64,000 nt of DNA from Paenibacillus sp. NEAU-GSW1 (GCF_009737085.1 NZ_WOVL01000025.1:1-64000), one strand, 5' to 3'; shown: positions 45,721 to 54,882, counted from the stretch's first letter. Numbers and translations are program-made. Notes: generated from the sequence alone by a model not told the origin.

Positions 45721-45739
45721 GCCTTCGTTCATCGAAGGC
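45721..45739 (-). terminator. Terminator of the small membrane protein gene
   Basis: GCCTTCG-TTCAT-CGAAGGC is a perfect 7-base stem followed on the minus strand by ATTATT. It separates the 58-residue gene from hsdM. Confidence 0.65.
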
Positions 45740-45751
45740 GTTTGGTTGAAT

Positions 45752-45928
45752 TTAACGTTTGCGAAAGAAAGTGTACAATCCAAACAATCCAGAAAAAACG
45801 CAAAATACAGATACGAAAGGCATAGCAATTTTCAAATAGGTTGGATCGTCAGGAGACATGATGAGGTAGACCAATACACCTAATAAAAGAGTAAGTATGC
45901 TCATGAATAAATTTCTGTACTTCATCAT
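45752..45928 (-). CDS. Small two-helix membrane protein, 58 residues
   Basis: The product MMKYRNLFMSILTLLLGVLVY has two hydrophobic helices (about residues 8-24 and 34-53) split by MSPDDPTYLK, and ends in FFRKR. A GGAGGGG site lies upstream of the ATG, and a terminator follows the stop. No family is recognised. It may be unrelated to the defence genes, or a small membrane partner of them. An imperfect 16-base palindrome (45964-45979) precedes it. Confidence 0.65.
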   Translation of the reverse strand: MMKYRNLFMSILTLLLGVLVYLIMSPDDPTYLKIAMPFVSVFCVFSGLFGLYTFFRKR

Positions 45929-46089
45929 TTTATCCCCTCCTTCAGATCCGCCAGCCCTACATTCGTCGTAATTGCGACGTATACCGTTTGCTCCATTCTC
46001 AGTTCCATTCCCGTCCAGTTGTTTCTAATGATTATTATGACGGTCGGAAGTGACAAGTGATTGTCAGCGAATGTACGTTCTGCAATCGT

Positions 46090-47298
46090 TTATTTGTTAA
46101 CGGCCTTTACGGTGCCGTCAGCCGATTTTACCCGATTAAAAATTTGCATCAGCGGCACTGCGAGAAGCAACGAGGCGACGCTGGCGAAAATAAACGGAAC
46201 ATGAATCAATCCCGTTGCCAGATAGCCGACGATCGAGACCGCGCCGCCACCCTTAATCGAAACCTCTCTCGCTACGAGACAACCGGCAAGATCATTTGTC
46301 CCTTTACTGTCCTTAATAAAATTGGCGAATACCGGAATGGTGAAAAACGGCGCTAGAAATCCGCCAAGCGCAGACAATGCAAATACGCTGAGCGGCTCCA
46401 TCGCATAAGGCCTAATAGACCATATGATTGCATACGCAAGCAATGGGAGGAGCGCCGGCAGCAGCCATTTTCGGATATCCGTTAATTTACCGATTAACAG
46501 GTTTGCGCAGAGCACGCCCACTTGTATAAATACAGCGACAAAACCGACATCGATAAAGGCGGCAGATACGGAAAAGACGTACAGCGACCAAAAAATGTCC
46601 GCTGTATCGTTAAATCCCGAAAGCACGGATGACGCTATATATACCCGGAGCGCCGACAAGCGGGATTTCCAATCAAGCGGCTTGATCGGCTCGGCCGATA
46701 CCTCTACCGATTCCGTTGCCGCTTTTTCCGGCACAGCCGCAGACATTCCATTCTGTCCGTTTTTCAAAATGGAGAAAAGCAACACTGCAATAGAGACGAC
46801 GAAGAAAGCGACCGCAACGACGGAAACGGCTGCAACTCCGAAGTAGGACAGCACAATGCCGCTAACGCCCGGCCCGATAATTTTGCCCGCTACAGATGCG
46901 GCGCGAAAACGGCCCGTCGCTTTTCCGACTGATTTGCCTGCCGATACCGCGAACAAATAGTTCAACGGAATCCAATAAAAGGCGTTTGCGAGTGCGGTTG
47001 TCACAATCAAGCCGTATAAGAGCACGTACCCCTGACCTTCCAACAGCAAATATTGCGTACCCAGTACGGGAAGGAGCCGGAGCAATATGAATACGATCGG
47101 CTTGGCTGTCATAAACCGGCCCAGCACCATATTAAGCAAGGATTGAAGCAAATAATAGCCGCCCAAATAAGCAGCCGCATAGCCGATGCTGCCCATTTCT
47201 TTGTAAATCATAATCGGAATGAACACTTTAAGCAGACTGTCTGCAAGTTCATTCATCACTCTATGAATTAATAATGATTTAGAATCTACCGTTCCCAC
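46090..47298 (-). CDS. MFS-type transporter
   Basis: The 402-residue product has about twelve hydrophobic segments in two halves, with a charged central loop (KNGQNGMSAAVPEKAATESVE) near residue 185-205, as in major facilitator proteins. The substrate is unknown. GTG 47298 was chosen because GGAGGAA lies just ahead; ATG 47319 is also in frame. The start lies inside the end of the STAND gene (13-base overlap), so the two are probably co-translated. Being coupled to a HEPN-STAND gene is unusual for a transporter. Confidence 0.8.
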   Translation of the reverse strand: MGTVDSKSLLIHRVMNELADSLLKVFIPIMIYKEMGSIGYAAAYLGGYYLLQSLLNMVLGRFMTAKPIVFILLRLLPVLGTQYLLLEGQGYVLLYGLIVTTALANAFYWIPLNYLFAVSAGKSVGKATGRFRAASVAGKIIGPGVSGIVLSYFGVAAVSVVAVAFFVVSIAVLLFSILKNGQNGMSAAVPEKAATESVEVSAEPIKPLDWKSRLSALRVYIASSVLSGFNDTADIFWSLYVFSVSAAFIDVGFVAVFIQVGVLCANLLIGKLTDIRKWLLPALLPLLAYAIIWSIRPYAMEPLSVFALSALGGFLAPFFTIPVFANFIKDSKGTNDLAGCLVAREVSIKGGGAVSIVGYLATGLIHVPFIFASVASLLLAVPLMQIFNRVKSADGTVKAVNK

Positions 47299-50200
47299 TG
47301 CACTTCCTCCGATAAACATTCTTCCACAATCTGATTTCTAAACCGTCTGAACAGTTCATCCTTAGATTCAAATGACGTAATCGCTTGATACAACGGTTCA
47401 TTATCTAATGACTCCTGGCTGTGCCGGCCCATTCGTTCATTCGCAACTTGCCGCAGTATCGCGTTCTTCGCAATCAGAACAGGATAGCTGGGCACCTTGC
47501 GCCGTTTCAAATATTCATTCGAACGTTCGGCATACTGAATGGCTTGTGCCGGATCGCTCTGCTTAAGCGCCAAAATCGCATGGTGATGGAATGCGAAGGC
47601 GAGGCCCGACCGATAGCCTGCATTTTCAAACAAGCTAAACGCCTGCTCCATGTGCTGGCGCGAAAGCTCGAGCTGCCCTTTTCTCCGCGCCGCAATAGCC
47701 AAAGCCTCGTAGCTCTTGCCCAATTCCAGCTTGGCGGACAGCTCCGTATTCAGCTGAAGCGCCAGCTTGCCGAACGTTTCCGTTTCTTTCGGATCGATAT
47801 AGGCGAATGCCAGAGCAAGGTTGTTGTAGATTCTGCCCAAGCGGATTTTATCGTTCAGCTTGCTCACTAACGCTAACGCTTTATTGAAGCTGTCTCTGGC
47901 ATTTGCGAATTGCTCCAGCAAATAATAAATTTGCCCCTCGAGCCGCAGCATGTCCGCCTCTTGTGCAAGCAGCCCCTTCTCCCTTGCAATGGCAATATCC
48001 TGTTGCAGCTCCGCATGGGTTTCGACGAACAGACTTCTTACATATTGCCCATCATTCAAAAACTGCTTAATATCCAAATACTTGTCCGGGTCATGAATGA
48101 CCGAGCACAACTCTAACGTTTCCTTATACAATTGCGTCGCAACGTCCGGAAGCGCGAACTCTCGCGCGGCGTTCGCATGCTGCATGCCAATTTTAATACG
48201 GAAGCTATGGTCAAGAACATCGGAAATATTAGCCTGAATCTCGTTGAACGTATTGTAGGCTTTCTCCAGATGACCCTTCTCGCGATCGATCCATGCCAGC
48301 TGGTAGAGCAGCTTTATTCGAAGCTCCGGCTCCTCGTCCCGCGTCCATAGACGCTCCATCGTTTCTAAATGCGGCACGCAGAAATCGAAACAGCCGAAAG
48401 CAATTACCTGCTCGAAAGCGTCGATCACAATGCGGTACAGCTCCGAGTCCTTGCTCTCCGCAAATAAACTATACAGCCTGTCCGTTCGCGACCTAGCCTT
48501 GACGGGCGATACGCCATAAGCCAGGGCAAGCTCTACAAGCAGCGCTGTAATCGCATCGCGGAAAAGCTCAATATCTTCCCTGAGCTGCAAAATGCCCTTC
48601 AAATCGCCAATCGCATGAAAGTGAAACGGCAAATAGCGATAGGCGTAGTCGCTCTCCTTCTCTTGATAAGGCATGCAATAATCGATAATCATCCGATGGT
48701 ATTGCGCTATTTCCTCCTCATCGAACGCATACTCGTCATCTTCAAGCAGCACTTCTACAATTCTTTTATGAAAAATCGTAAATTTTTTACCTGTTTGAGC
48801 GAGAAAACCAGATAAGCTTCTCATCGTTGCATGCACATGATGCCGCGTAACGCCAATCATCTTCGCCAGCTCCGGAATGCTGAGACCGTTGCGAGCCGTT
48901 ACGAGCAGACCCATAATGCTCAATTTCGCCTGGTCCTCCGCATTGCGCAATTCGATCATCAAATTCCGGAAAAACAGATCGAGCGAATTCGGTATTTTGC
49001 CCATGTTGTCCTTTAAGTCGCCGCCGCCTTTGATGCTTTCTACGATACATTGCAAAAATAACGGATTTCCCTTGCAGCTATTATAGATTTGCAGAATTAA
49101 ACCGTGGGAAGCCGAAGGAATCGAGGCCAGAATAATGCCTTCTGTCTCCTCATAGGTAAGCTCGTCCAGTTCCAATTCCTTGTTTATTCTCGAATGAAGC
49201 GACTCCAATCCCTGTATCGATCTTGAACTTGCCAGCACATAAATATGCTGCGGCAAATAATCCGGAAAATACGCGAGCTTCACGCCGTTTTCCACCCCGC
49301 TGAGCTCGTCCAATCCGTCAATCACAATCGCTTCTTTCCTGCCGTTCGTTGCGCAAAACGCCGAGAATGCCGCAAGCAGATTAATGAAATCCCGCTTCAG
49401 CTCCTCGGGATCGTCCTGTATATCGTCGACTTCATGACCCATTTTGCCGCTAATCTGATAATAAAGCGATTGAATCATCGCTTTCTCGTTATTGCATCCG
49501 CCGTTGCTCGATACGAAATGATGCACGTATTGCTCTTGGTCGGAAACGCAAGCCATTACTGCCGTTTTGCCTTGGCCCGGCGCCGCCTTTAGCAGCAAAT
49601 AGCCCGAAGGCTGTTCTTCCATAAACGTACGTACAGACTCCAGGATATGACCTCGACCGATGAATCTTCTGCGGTAATTGACGATCAAATCTATCTGATT
49701 CGCGAAATAATAGTTTCGGCGGGGGATGCGAGCCGGCTCTTCCGCAAAGGTGCCGCGTTCTCCGCCGAGAAGAGGGAACAGCAATTCCCGGAATTGCCGA
49801 TACAGCTGGCGCTGCTCGTCGTTATCTTCCACAGCGTGCGTAGTATACTTTGTCGCTCCTGCAACGCCAAAAAACATAAACTTGCGGATGACATCCTTCT
49901 TCCGGTCGACTTCATCGTAGAAATAAACATAAGACTCCTCGTTCTCGTACTGCGTGTCAAAATACGAGAAAGGCGTCAACTTAAGGCTGTTGTATACGCC
50001 GTTGTTCTTTTTCAGGTAAAATATTTCACCCTCCATAGCCGGCTGATCCATCTTTAACGAATCATATTTTACTGCAATGTTCTCCCCATTAAGCACCTGA
50101 TAGCTGGTTACCGATTTGCCGTCCGTTCCGATCGGCGAGATGAGGTCGTAGCGGTCAAGAAACTCAAGCTTTTGCAAAATGCTTTGCAGCATTAGCATAT

Positions 50201-50690
50201 TTTCCCGATACAAGCTCTCATATTCGGCAAGCGCGCTGCCAAGCGTATGCCCATATTTCTTATTGCGGATTTGGAGCAGTGAGGCAAACTGCTTCAGCGT
50301 TGCATTCTCTTCAAGCTTGCCGTTCGGCTTCACTGTGAACAGAAATTCAAGCAACTCCGGCATGAACAGCTTTTCCCGGCAGTTCCCGAACGCCCGCACC
50401 GTCTCTCGCAATATTTCCAGCCAATCGCCCATGGACAGCTTTTTCGTGAGCTTCTGCGCCAGCCTCTGGTTGAGCTCTTGAGAGAATGCGCCCTCGTGCA
50501 CGTAATTGCTAAGCGCCAGAACTGCAAGAAAACGATTCATCATATCGAACATATAGATGCTAAAGTCGAACAAAACTTTGTCATTCGCTATCCCGGCCTT
50601 CATCCGTTCCTTTTGCAGAAGACTTTTGTAATACACTGCAATGGGAAATGGATAACGCTGCAAAATCAAATTTTTATATTGGTCTTCCAT
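47286..50690 (-). CDS. STAND (NACHT-like) NTPase with N-terminal HEPN-like and C-terminal TPR regions
   Basis: The 1134-residue product has three parts. Residues 1-160 are helical and end in LLQIRNKKYGHTL, a HEPN-type R-N-x4-H motif (Arg142, His148) typical of RNase effectors. A STAND NTPase follows, with Walker A APGQGKT (370-376), Walker B AIVIDGLDEL (454-463) and a sensor arginine in LASSRS (near 490). From about residue 780 to 1090 there are TPR-like repeats (ARDSFNKALALVSKLND and similar). This plan (effector, switch, sensor repeats) is that of bacterial NLR-like anti-phage proteins. It lies 35 bases after a kinase-like gene and overlaps an MFS gene. Family assignment needs a profile search. 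Confidence 0.8.
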   Translation of the reverse strand: MEDQYKNLILQRYPFPIAVYYKSLLQKERMKAGIANDKVLFDFSIYMFDMMNRFLAVLALSNYVHEGAFSQELNQRLAQKLTKKLSMGDWLEILRETVRAFGNCREKLFMPELLEFLFTVKPNGKLEENATLKQFASLLQIRNKKYGHTLGSALAEYESLYRENMLMLQSILQKLEFLDRYDLISPIGTDGKSVTSYQVLNGENIAVKYDSLKMDQPAMEGEIFYLKKNNGVYNSLKLTPFSYFDTQYENEESYVYFYDEVDRKKDVIRKFMFFGVAGATKYTTHAVEDNDEQRQLYRQFRELLFPLLGGERGTFAEEPARIPRRNYYFANQIDLIVNYRRRFIGRGHILESVRTFMEEQPSGYLLLKAAPGQGKTAVMACVSDQEQYVHHFVSSNGGCNNEKAMIQSLYYQISGKMGHEVDDIQDDPEELKRDFINLLAAFSAFCATNGRKEAIVIDGLDELSGVENGVKLAYFPDYLPQHIYVLASSRSIQGLESLHSRINKELELDELTYEETEGIILASIPSASHGLILQIYNSCKGNPLFLQCIVESIKGGGDLKDNMGKIPNSLDLFFRNLMIELRNAEDQAKLSIMGLLVTARNGLSIPELAKMIGVTRHHVHATMRSLSGFLAQTGKKFTIFHKRIVEVLLEDDEYAFDEEEIAQYHRMIIDYCMPYQEKESDYAYRYLPFHFHAIGDLKGILQLREDIELFRDAITALLVELALAYGVSPVKARSRTDRLYSLFAESKDSELYRIVIDAFEQVIAFGCFDFCVPHLETMERLWTRDEEPELRIKLLYQLAWIDREKGHLEKAYNTFNEIQANISDVLDHSFRIKIGMQHANAAREFALPDVATQLYKETLELCSVIHDPDKYLDIKQFLNDGQYVRSLFVETHAELQQDIAIAREKGLLAQEADMLRLEGQIYYLLEQFANARDSFNKALALVSKLNDKIRLGRIYNNLALAFAYIDPKETETFGKLALQLNTELSAKLELGKSYEALAIAARRKGQLELSRQHMEQAFSLFENAGYRSGLAFAFHHHAILALKQSDPAQAIQYAERSNEYLKRRKVPSYPVLIAKNAILRQVANERMGRHSQESLDNEPLYQAITSFESKDELFRRFRNQIVEECLSEEVQWER

Positions 50691-50725
50691 CTCGACTATC
50701 CCTCCGACTAATATGCAAGCGTCTA

Positions 50726-51694
50726 TTAAGACAGCATGGCAAACAGCTGCTGCGCCGTGAACAGCTCCACATTCCAGAACGACGAAGCCTGTTTAAGCTT
50801 TTTCTCAAGCTTGTCTGCAAGCTCTAGCTTTTCCCGCCTATCGATTTCATTCGATTGCAGTTGCTTCGAGTACCGCACCGTATCAACAATTAGCGATTTC
50901 GCCTGTTCAAGCTCGCGGTAAAGCTGCAAATCCGCTTGAAAGCCAGCGGCAAGCTCTATCGGCAGCTCTCGCTCCATCAGCTGCAGGAAACGCGCCTCTT
51001 CCTCCGGGAGATAGTCCATTTTATGCAAATGAACGGAAATCTCATAGACCGGATCTGCAATCAAGGCCAATTCCCAATCGAGGAAAATGACCTCGCCTTC
51101 GCGGAGGATACCGTTTTTGCGATGAATATCGCAATGCGCGAGCACAAATGGACGGCTTTGCAACGAAGCGGCAGCAGTCCGAAACCGTTCGAAAGGCTGT
51201 GCGGGCAAGCCGTATCGTTGGAACAAATGTCCGTATTCAGGCCAGAAAGCAGCATAGGTATGCTCAACCTCCTCAAGCATGCGCAGGAAGTAGCTCTCCG
51301 TATCGCCATCTGCAGGCCACTCCGGGAACCACGCTCTCAGCGAGCTTGAATCCAATGCGAATAACCGGACAATAAAATTCACCGTTTGAGGAATGAAATA
51401 TTCCGGCAGCTGCGTTCCCCTCGGATAGCCATCGTTAACCACGATGCCATCTATATATTCATGCACCTGATAGTCCGGATTGCTGTGAACCTCCAGCAGC
51501 TGCGGAACAGGAAGCCCTCTGCCGGACAGAAACTCCAGCACATATTTTTCAGGGATGATTCTTAAATCCATCTCATCGCAATCGGCAATCGGCACTCTTA
51601 CGATATACTTGTTATCTCCGTCTGCAACAACATAATTATTGTTGTAATAACCGCTTTGCGGCGTCAAACCGATTGTCTGCTTCAGCTTGTCCAT
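50726..51694 (-). CDS. Aminoglycoside-phosphotransferase-family kinase-like protein
   Basis: The 322-residue product has the APH fold: an N-terminal lobe with YIVRVPIAD, hinge VHEYIDG, the catalytic loop LAHCDIHRKNGIL (Asp and Asn in place) and metal-binding IFLDWELALIADP. The substrate could be a drug, a small metabolite such as choline or homoserine, or a cell target; sequence does not say. It leads an operon with the HEPN-STAND gene 35 bases downstream. ATG 51694 follows AAGGGGAATTGGG. Confidence 0.88.
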   Translation of the reverse strand: MDKLKQTIGLTPQSGYYNNNYVVADGDNKYIVRVPIADCDEMDLRIIPEKYVLEFLSGRGLPVPQLLEVHSNPDYQVHEYIDGIVVNDGYPRGTQLPEYFIPQTVNFIVRLFALDSSSLRAWFPEWPADGDTESYFLRMLEEVEHTYAAFWPEYGHLFQRYGLPAQPFERFRTAAASLQSRPFVLAHCDIHRKNGILREGEVIFLDWELALIADPVYEISVHLHKMDYLPEEEARFLQLMERELPIELAAGFQADLQLYRELEQAKSLIVDTVRYSKQLQSNEIDRREKLELADKLEKKLKQASSFWNVELFTAQQLFAMLS

Positions 51695-51811
51695 CCCAAT
51701 TCCCCTTCTATAAACCTAAATAATTACATATCGAAAAATAATTAATAGTCCTTTAGACTTATTCCACAAAAGAACAATAATCCCTTCATTCGACATTCTA
51801 TTGGAAATTCA
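51695..51811. other. Divergent control region for the kinase and acetyltransferase units
   Basis: This AT-rich stretch between the two divergent genes should hold the kinase operon promoter on the minus strand; no single hexamer pair is convincing. Nothing else is visible in it. Confidence 0.35.
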
Positions 51812-51840
51812 TTGAAAACGACTGAAAAATCATTTACAAT
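51812..51840 (+). promoter_or_regulatory. Promoter of the acetyltransferase unit
   Basis: TTGAAA (51812-51817) and TACAAT (51835-51840) are exactly 17 bases apart, a strong vegetative promoter. It would make a leader of about 200 bases. Confidence 0.72.
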
Positions 51841-51870
51841 TTGGTGACGATATGAAAAGGAGGATTCACG

Positions 51871-51888
51871 ATGCCAGCAACTTTGTAA
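51871..51888 (+). CDS. Leader peptide of five codons
   Basis: ATG CCA GCA ACT TTG TAA encodes MPATL behind an ideal AAAGGAGGA at 51856-51864. After the stop, the same frame stays open as WLIAYIFFTITRMQSMVCLIA in two pieces before the next stop at 51954. Such tiny well-initiated frames ahead of resistance genes usually sense ribosome stalling. It is inferred to be a regulatory upstream frame. Confidence 0.55.
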   Translation: MPATL

Positions 51889-51953
51889 TGGTTGATAGCC
51901 TATATTTTTTTCACTATTACAAGGATGCAAAGCATGGTGTGTCTTATCGCATG

Positions 51954-52040
51954 ATGCAGGCGGATCCTTGTGATCTCCTGCTTAGCTTGCGGTAAGCCTG
52001 CTCTTATATCGCTTTGTATACCTTCTATTCCTAGGAGGAT
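51954..52040 (+). promoter_or_regulatory. Candidate attenuator in the acetyltransferase leader
   Basis: GCAGGC (51956-51961) can pair either with CCTGC (51977-51981) or with GCCTGC (51996-52001), mutually exclusive stems. TCTCCT (51975-51979 area) can also pair with the AGGAGG of the acetyltransferase ribosome site (52032-52037). No T-run terminator is present, so control would act on translation. Confidence 0.4.
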
Positions 52041-52048
52041 ATAAATAA

Positions 52049-52624
52049 ATGAGCAATTTACAGCAAAAACGCGAGAATATCTTTACGATAGAGTGCGAAG
52101 ATATTATTTTGAGAGAATATTTGGTTGAAGATTTGGACGCCTTGCACAATCTAACGTGGCAACCCCATTTTCATGCGTTTTTAATGGACTGGAATGTTGC
52201 CAAGGAACAGCGTGCAGAGTGGATCAGCAATTATGAAATACCTGAAAACAAGCGATTTCTGGATGCTGTATCCTCTAATGAAGATATTGGAGATTTGCGT
52301 TTGCGACTAGCGATCGTCTCCAAGCGTACAGGCCAATTTATCGGCGTTTGCGGCACGGGAATCAAAGATGAATTGCCTTCTCCAAACCGAGAAATTTACT
52401 TCGGCATTTCAAGCGAACATCGCAATCAAGGCTACACAACGCAGGCTGCCAGAGGATTAATCGATTATTTATTCGATCATGTCCGCGTAGAGCAACTGGT
52501 CGCAATCGCGCAGATCACTAACGTTCCGTCGAATCGAGTGATCCAAAAATGCGGGTTTGCGTTTCAAAGCGAAATCGAGCTGGACAATCGAATTTACCGC
52601 TATTACAAGCTTAGCAAGAACTAG
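52049..52624 (+). CDS. GNAT-family N-acetyltransferase (RimJ/RimL type)
   Basis: The 191-residue product has the RimJ/RimL acetyltransferase fold: DIILREYLVEDLDALHNLT at the start, GQFIGVCGTGI, the acetyl-CoA loop SSEHRNQGYTTQAARGLIDY and NVPSNRVIQKCGF. It transfers acetyl groups to an amine on a protein, drug or metabolite; the target is unknown. AGGAGGATATAAATAAATG is an excellent start. A five-codon leader and alternative stems upstream suggest inducible translation, as for antibiotic-resistance genes. Confidence 0.92.
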   Translation: MSNLQQKRENIFTIECEDIILREYLVEDLDALHNLTWQPHFHAFLMDWNVAKEQRAEWISNYEIPENKRFLDAVSSNEDIGDLRLRLAIVSKRTGQFIGVCGTGIKDELPSPNREIYFGISSEHRNQGYTTQAARGLIDYLFDHVRVEQLVAIAQITNVPSNRVIQKCGFAFQSEIELDNRIYRYYKLSKN

Positions 52625-52635
52625 TTGAAACAATC

Positions 52636-52664
52636 AAAAGGGGCTGCCATTAGGCAGCCCTTTT
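52636..52664. terminator. Bidirectional terminator
   Basis: AAAAGGGGCTGCC-ATTA-GGCAGCCCTTTT forms a strong stem with flanking A and T runs. It ends both the acetyltransferase on the plus strand and the dynamin operon on the minus strand. Confidence 0.88.
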
Positions 52665-52670
52665 CATTTG

Positions 52671-53051
52671 CTATCGATTCAAATTGTTCGTTGGATCGCC
52701 GTCCGGATTGGATCGCAAGTAACCGCCTGTTTCGTCTCCTCGCATATGCCCTTCGACAAAAGTGCCGTCGGACTTTACGTAAGCATGTACATAATGCGGC
52801 TTTACGACGTGGACATGATTCCAATCAATCGGCTGCATCTGATAAGAATGCGACTGGGACAATGGATCCGGGCACTTCATCATATCTGAAAAATCGAGCC
52901 CTTGGCCTGTTCCGCTGAACGTATTGTAGGCATGCGGTTCAAAATGATGCTCCCCCATATGATAAACCGATCCATCATGATGCGAATGACTGGAATGGTC
53001 ATGGCCCGCGAACGAATGATCGCCGCTGTTCACACCGTTATACTCGCTCAT
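52671..53051 (-). CDS. Small His-rich protein at the end of the dynamin operon
   Basis: The 126-residue product MSEYNGVNSGDHSFAGHDH is rich in His, Ser and Gly in its first half. It ends in VHAYVKSDGTFVEGHMRGDE and YLRSNPDGDPTNNLN, a module I recognise from small proteins with YVRSDGTYV/NPDGN motifs of unknown role. ATG 53051 follows GGGGAG and overlaps the last dynamin gene by 14 bases, suggesting co-translation. A metal-binding or membrane-curvature accessory role is possible but unproved. Confidence 0.65.
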   Translation of the reverse strand: MSEYNGVNSGDHSFAGHDHSSHSHHDGSVYHMGEHHFEPHAYNTFSGTGQGLDFSDMMKCPDPLSQSHSYQMQPIDWNHVHVVKPHYVHAYVKSDGTFVEGHMRGDETGGYLRSNPDGDPTNNLNR

Positions 53052-54882
53052 ACTCTGCTCCCCTTTCGGCTGCAATTCGTTTCAGTTCGCCAGCCATCAG
53101 TTCCGTTTCAAGCTTGGCATCTCGCAATTGTCTCGCCAGCTCTTCTCCGTTAGTAGCCGATCGCTCCAGCTTGGTCAGCTGCTGTTCCATCTCAGCAGTA
53201 TAGCTGTCCAATCGCTTGTCGAACTGCTCGACTGCCAACCTGTGAATTCGATTAATACAGTCCGTTACATAACCGAGCGTTTCTTCCGCAAAACGAATCT
53301 CAACTAGTTCCAGCTGTTCTCGTATAGCTGCCGTTAACTTCGGCTTCTGGGCTTTATAATCACGATCCCTTATCGTTTTTTGCACCAGCGGCAATCCGCT
53401 TAATGTAATGATGGGAACGACGATTGGACCGCCAAGCAAGACGGCTAACGCACTGACGCCGCCTACGATAAGCCCTGATTTCACCATAGGGTCAGTGCGT
53501 TTCTCCACAGTGACATCCGCATCTACCCTGACGTCAGACAAATCGATCGTTACCGGACGAAGCCGAATATCGCCCCCAAACGATTGGGATAGGCCAATCG
53601 ACAATTGATCGGCGAGCTTGCCTAACAGCTCGTCTATTCGATAGCCGTACTGCTCAATCCAGCCCTTCAACCGGCGCTTGACGGTAAGCGGCACATCCAC
53701 AGACACGAATTTAGCCAGATCCCCGCCCTGATAGGATTCCGTCATTTCCATCAAATCTTCAGTCATGCTTTCGAACATATAAAGAATCGATTTACTAACC
53801 ATCTGTTTAAGCTCGATTCGGCGGTCCTCAACATAACCTTGAAGCAGTTGCTGCCGCTCGGTCCAACCGTTTCTCCAGCGGCGAAGCTCTTCGAGCTCAG
53901 CCTGAAGCTCGTCGCGATTGAAGAGCGCGGCTTTACTCCTCGCCTCCAATACATCAATGACATCATGCAGCAAACGCTCTGCGCTTCTGCAACTGCTCTT
54001 CCACCGGAGATCGGCTGCGCTCCCTTTCTCGGAAAGCCGCTGAATTTCTTTTACAAGCAATGCCATTCCGCTCGATTCCCATAATGCATCGTTATCGTCC
54101 ATGCGCGCTTCGAAGCCTTCTAAAGCAGACACGAGCAGCGGCTCTGCCTGTGCAAAAGAAGGGATAGATTGCAGTCTCTTCCTCGCCGCGCTTAGCGCTT
54201 CGACCTCCGCTCCGTCCGTCAAATCTGCAAAATTGAGAACGAACACGATACGGTCGAGCCCCGCCTTTAGCAGCGTTTCTTCCAAAAATTCGCGTTCGGT
54301 TGCTCTAACAGGCTGAAGCGCATGAAGAACGACAATGACAACGTCAGCTCTCGGAATATACTGATAGGTAACATCAGAGCGCATCTCATTCAAATCATTT
54401 AGTCCCGGCGTGTCGACGATGACAGTTCCCTGTTCGATTCCGCGCATCGGCATGTGCAATTCGATTCCCGAGATACCCGCTGTCGAACCGCTGCTGTCGT
54501 CCCCGTCAGCAGACCAATGCTGAAGCGATTGTTCTGTTGCCTCGATGGATTGAACCGTTCCGTCTTCGTAGTGAATCTCAGCCCGACGCGCTTCTTCCGT
54601 ATTCGAAACCATCCAATGAATTTGAGCCGTTGTCGGCGTAACGTCCATTGGCAGCAACCGTTCGCCAACTAATGCATTAACAAGCGTAGACTTGCCATTA
54701 TTGAACTCCCCGACGACAACGATACGCAAAGATTGCCACTCCAGCTCAGCCTTCAAACGTTCTGCCGCTTTCGCATTGCCGCTTAACTCATGCTTTGCGC
54801 ATATTTGCTGAAGCCTTATCAACCATTCTTGCAGCTCTAATGGATGTGTGGAAAAGCTTTCGTTATCATTAACGTTTAGCAT
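53038..54882 (-). CDS. Dynamin-like GTPase 3 (614 residues)
   Basis: The product carries a dynamin-type G domain: G1 VVVGEFNNGKSTLVN (residues 58-66 core), G2 TPTTA, G3 IVDTPGLND and G4 NFADL. A helical stalk follows, with a hydrophobic membrane-insertion stretch (about 480-510, GGVSALAVLLGGPIVVPII) and a final helix. Bacterial dynamin-like proteins bind and remodel or protect membranes. It overlaps the previous gene by seven bases and is the third of three tandem dynamin genes. Confidence 0.92.
   Translation of the reverse strand: MLNVNDNESFSTHPLELQEWLIRLQQICAKHELSGNAKAAERLKAELEWQSLRIVVVGEFNNGKSTLVNALVGERLLPMDVTPTTAQIHWMVSNTEEARRAEIHYEDGTVQSIEATEQSLQHWSADGDDSSGSTAGISGIELHMPMRGIEQGTVIVDTPGLNDLNEMRSDVTYQYIPRADVVIVVLHALQPVRATEREFLEETLLKAGLDRIVFVLNFADLTDGAEVEALSAARKRLQSIPSFAQAEPLLVSALEGFEARMDDNDALWESSGMALLVKEIQRLSEKGSAADLRWKSSCRSAERLLHDVIDVLEARSKAALFNRDELQAELEELRRWRNGWTERQQLLQGYVEDRRIELKQMVSKSILYMFESMTEDLMEMTESYQGGDLAKFVSVDVPLTVKRRLKGWIEQYGYRIDELLGKLADQLSIGLSQSFGGDIRLRPVTIDLSDVRVDADVTVEKRTDPMVKSGLIVGGVSALAVLLGGPIVVPIITLSGLPLVQKTIRDRDYKAQKPKLTAAIREQLELVEIRFAEETLGYVTDCINRIHRLAVEQFDKRLDSYTAEMEQQLTKLERSATNGEELARQLRDAKLETELMAGELKRIAAERGAEYERV

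Noticed and set aside
45964-45979. CGTCGTAATTGCGACG as a Zur box upstream of the small membrane protein
   Set aside because: One half resembles the Zur consensus but the other does not; it is only an imperfect palindrome and no zinc-related gene follows.
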